The notes under the pieces are model-generated. The model saw nothing but the letters and a program-made list of their open reading frames with translations. It was not told where the DNA came from and did no database searches. Shown here piece after piece: positions 21,862 to 23,712 of a stretch of DNA of 23,712 bases. Numbering within the stretch: position 1 is the first letter of the stretch; every line of letters starts with the position of its first letter. The stretch lies in the IMG/VR virus record IMGVR_UViG_3300030419_003630, positions 1 through 23,712 of that record; one strand, written 5' to 3'. The translations under genes and the position numbers were made by a program. Source of the stretch: a virus.

Positions 21862-22533
21862 CTAGCTCGCCAGGAGGCCAGCCTTCGCCAGGGTCGCCTC
21901 AACGGCCTCAACGGCCTGCTTCAGCTCGCCCTGCTTGCCGGTGGCAAGGGCCGCGAGCCTTGCGGCGACGCTGGGGGAGTCCGTCCCCATTGCTGCAGCG
22001 GCTGCCCTTGCAGTGCTCTCCGCCGTCAGCCATGCCGCCATGACGTCCTTCCGCTGTCGGTTGGGGCAGGGCTTCACTGCTCCCGGAGTCGGGGGACTGG
22101 AGAGCATCCAGTCGGCCAGCCCAGGAGCCGGAGCTGCAGGAGCTGCAGGGGTCGGAGCGGCCTGGACGACTTCCACCACCTCGTCCGGCTCGTTCGACAG
22201 CAGCTGGAAGGCTGCAGGGGTCCCCAGGGCCTTGACCAGTCGAGCAAGGAAGTCGCTCCACTGGGACTCCGTCAGTCCCTCAGCATCGATGGAGAAGGCG
22301 GTCTTGTGCTTGCTGTAGGGGACCGTCTTGATCCAGTCCCCGTCGTCATTGAGCCGGACGGCGTGAACGTAGCACCGTCCGCCATTCCAGCACCAGATCC
22401 CCACTCCGCCGTCCTCCTTCGAACCGCCCTTGATCCAGGGTACGAAGTTGAAGACCTCAGCGAGACTCTTGAAGCTCCGGCGATTGGGGCTCTGTCCACT
22501 GTTTCTGCTCTGCTTCTTGAGGTGTCTAGGCAT
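21862..22533 (-). CDS. Hypothetical protein with Ala/Pro linker
   Basis: This 223-aa protein starts at ATG behind AAGGAAGAG. The first 20 residues are basic (MPRHLKKQSRNSGQSPNRRS). Residues about 20-118 form a compact domain with many aromatics (VFNFVPWIKGG, GIWCWNGGRCYVHAVRLND, WIKTVPYSKHKTAFSID, WSDFLARLVKAL). A Pro/Ala linker (124-138) follows, then a Ser/Pro/Cys stretch, then a helical Ala-rich C-terminal region (about 163-223) that may oligomerise. I do not recognise the family. It stands at the end of an early-looking minus-strand cluster with the VWA gene, before a terminator hairpin. Possible roles are host takeover or DNA metabolism, with no sequence proof. Confidence 0.72.
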   Translation of the reverse strand: MPRHLKKQSRNSGQSPNRRSFKSLAEVFNFVPWIKGGSKEDGGVGIWCWNGGRCYVHAVRLNDDGDWIKTVPYSKHKTAFSIDAEGLTESQWSDFLARLVKALGTPAAFQLLSNEPDEVVEVVQAAPTPAAPAAPAPGLADWMLSSPPTPGAVKPCPNRQRKDVMAAWLTAESTARAAAAAMGTDSPSVAARLAALATGKQGELKQAVEAVEATLAKAGLLAS

Positions 22534-22553
22534 TGTCTCTCTTCCTTTGCTGT

Positions 22554-22569
22554 GCCGCTGAATTGCGGC
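22554..22569. repeat. Small dyad GCCGC-TGAATT-GCGGC upstream of 223-aa gene
   Basis: A five-base-pair inverted repeat with a six-base centre lies about 20 bases upstream (minus strand) of ATG 22533, just before its ribosome binding site. It may be a small operator or leader hairpin. Confidence 0.3.
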
Positions 22570-22672
22570 GGGTGAGGCTCCAGGCTATCACACTCGCAAC
22601 TTCCCGGAATCATTGGGCTTTCCGGCCGAATGCCGACTGTATCCCAACTGTTTGCATCTAAGTTTTTTTGAC

Positions 22673-22993
22673 CTACTCAACTCCTTTTTTCTCAGCTCTG
22701 TGACGCGTTCGATTTCTCCGCGATGCAGAGCCGGGCATGTGGTAACTGCCTGCAATCCAGGCATCCTTACCAATCAGTTCAGCTATCAGGTAGTGCCATC
22801 CCAGCCAATCAATGTGAACGTCGTAACTGTCGGCTACATCCTCCGCTCTTTCCTGAAGTTGTCTAATGTTGTCCACTTCTTCTTCGCTGGGATTGTCGGG
22901 GAGCTTGTCGCACTCTGTCTCTATGAGTCTCAAGTGCGATTCAATCTCGTCCGGCAGGTATGCCGATGTGTACCGGCTAACAAAGAATCCCAT
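22673..22993 (-). CDS. Small hypothetical protein coupled to VWA gene
   Basis: This 106-aa protein starts at ATG 22993, 17 bases before the end of the VWA gene, with only a weak AAGAAG site, so it is probably translated by coupling. The first 60 residues are acidic and helical (ESHLRLIETECDKLPDN, EEEVDNIRQLQERAEDVADS). Then a short aromatic stretch follows (VHIDWLGWHYLIAELIGKD). It ends in a basic tail (ASRRNRTRHRAEKKG). No family is recognised. The overlap with the VWA gene suggests a functional partner. After its stop (22673) there are 139 bases with no other gene, containing an A/T-run and the dyad above. Confidence 0.65.
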   Translation of the reverse strand: MGFFVSRYTSAYLPDEIESHLRLIETECDKLPDNPSEEEVDNIRQLQERAEDVADSYDVHIDWLGWHYLIAELIGKDAWIAGSYHMPGSASRRNRTRHRAEKKGVE

Positions 22994-23712
22994 TTAACTT
23001 CTTAACAGCCAATCGCAGGCCGTGAACCGCAGTCCTTGCACAGAGAACATTCGGAACAACTACAGCGCTGCTGTGCCTCTCTGAGAAGTACCGTGTGCTT
23101 CTTGCATCCATGCAGGAGAGCCATACGAAGTTAGTGACTTCTGAGATTTGCTCAAAAAGCCACTCAGCATCGTCGTCACCAAAGGCAATCACCCCTGAAA
23201 CAGTCTTCAGCTTTTCGATGAATGCCTTTGAGGAACTCTCCCTTTTGTCCGGATCAGTTACAGGAATCTCAGACTGCCTGTTGCCGAGTATGTAGGCACC
23301 GCGTCTGGTGACCCATCCATTGAAATGTGCAAACAGAACAATGTTTGGGTCATTGTTTGCAAGTGCAATAGCTGCTGCCATTGCCTTGTCCCTAACAGCG
23401 CTGCAACTAGGGCTTATGTCCACCATGACAAGCTTGAGACCAGTCCCCATTTCCTCCTTCCCGGTTCGGGACATACGGTAGGACTTGCCTGTGATTTCCT
23501 TGACAAGCCGCTTAGCATCGATGCGAGGAGTTGATTCAACTCCCACCCCAACTTCCAGGGCATCGAAGTAGCGATCCACGGCTCTTGCGATTGATTGCGC
23601 TTGCTTCCTTTCTTTCTTTGAGTTCAGTGCTGCCATTGCCATATCAACGAAGCCGCCGGGGTTATCCCTTCTGTGTGCTTTCTTCTTGTATGCAGCATCT
23701 TCCAGCACTTGT
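22977..23712 (-). CDS. Partial VWA (MIDAS) domain protein, CobT/CoxE-like
   Basis: The frame is open to the right edge, so the N-terminus is probably outside; a GTG at 23708 is the first start in view. Residues counted from there: a basic N-terminal part, then PRIDAKRLVKEITGKSYRMS (61-80) leading into the VWA domain. This opens with LKLVMVDISPSCSAVRDKAM: D97-x-S99-x-S101 is the metal-binding DxSxS motif. IALANNDPNIVLFAHFNG is the second core strand. GVIAFGDDDAEWLFEQISEV and NFVWLSCMDAR continue the Rossmann-like fold. Such proteins usually act with a MoxR/CobS-type AAA+ ATPase as a metal-dependent remodelling pair. An ATPase gene upstream (beyond the edge) is the expected partner, which is inference. 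Confidence 0.78.
   Translation of the reverse strand, partial: QVLEDAAYKKKAHRRDNPGGFVDMAMAALNSKKERKQAQSIARAVDRYFDALEVGVGVESTPRIDAKRLVKEITGKSYRMSRTGKEEMGTGLKLVMVDISPSCSAVRDKAMAAAIALANNDPNIVLFAHFNGWVTRRGAYILGNRQSEIPVTDPDKRESSSKAFIEKLKTVSGVIAFGDDDAEWLFEQISEVTNFVWLSCMDARSTRYFSERHSSAVVVPNVLCARTAVHGLRLAVKKLNGILC

Noticed and set aside
22588-22773. Possible programmed frameshift at AAAAAAGG near the end of the 106-aa gene that would add a basic tail.
   Set aside because: The A-run is not in the phase needed for the classical A-AAA-AAG slip, and no downstream stem was found.
1-23712. CRISPR arrays, tRNA genes, insertion sequences and attachment sites.
   Set aside because: No regularly spaced repeat array, no cloverleaf-like segment in the gaps, no transposase or integrase gene was found.

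Overview
The window is a segment of a tailed double-stranded DNA bacteriophage (Caudoviricetes). The evidence is a recognisable set of large terminase, portal, scaffold, HK97-fold major capsid, head-tail adaptor and tail-hub genes, followed by a phage replication block (SSB, primase-helicase) and a phage-type adenine methyltransferase. Genes are packed with 1-4 base stop/start overlaps (TGATG, TAATG, ATGA, GTGA) and mostly have GGAG-type ribosome binding sites. No tape-measure, sheath or major tail tube gene is visible, and the gene after the adaptor looks like a short-tail nozzle/stabilisation protein, so a podovirus-like virion is the best inference. The host cannot be read from the sequence. 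The DNA looks moderately GC-rich by eye (not counted). No integrase, lysis gene, DNA polymerase or tRNA is seen; these may lie outside the window.

Layout. Positions 10951 down to 1 (minus strand) form the structural operon: scaffold, major capsid protein, a likely decoration protein, a small beta-rich protein, adaptor, tail nozzle, a 68-aa protein, three tandem related appendage proteins, two Gly/Ala-rich candidate ejection proteins, and a third large protein cut by the left edge. Positions 11017-13619 (plus strand) carry the portal gene and a zinc-ribbon protein. They diverge from the scaffold gene and run head-on into the terminase. Positions 16428 down to 13604 (minus) carry a small acidic protein, a candidate small terminase and the large terminase. 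Positions 16480-16739 (plus) hold two tiny lysine-rich proteins.

Positions 20582 down to 16736 (minus) form the replication operon: a candidate replication initiator/helicase loader, a primase-helicase fusion, a Cro/C1-type HTH protein, SSB and a small unknown protein. A TTGACA-18-TACACT promoter lies just upstream. A plus-strand N6-adenine methyltransferase gene (20777-21277) sits opposite this operon behind a structured leader.

Positions 21278-21861 are a convergent, apparently non-coding stretch rich in repeats, G-runs and hairpins. Finally, 23712 down to 21862 (minus) carry a VWA/MIDAS-domain protein cut by the right edge and two unrecognised proteins.

The genes would together build and fill a capsid (portal, scaffold, capsid, terminase), join it to a short tail (adaptor, nozzle, appendages) and replicate the DNA (initiator, primase-helicase, SSB). 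The most unusual aspects are the three plus-strand islands embedded in a minus-strand genome (one splitting portal from both terminase and capsid), the lysine-rich pair, the tandem appendage paralogs, and the repeat-rich convergent region.
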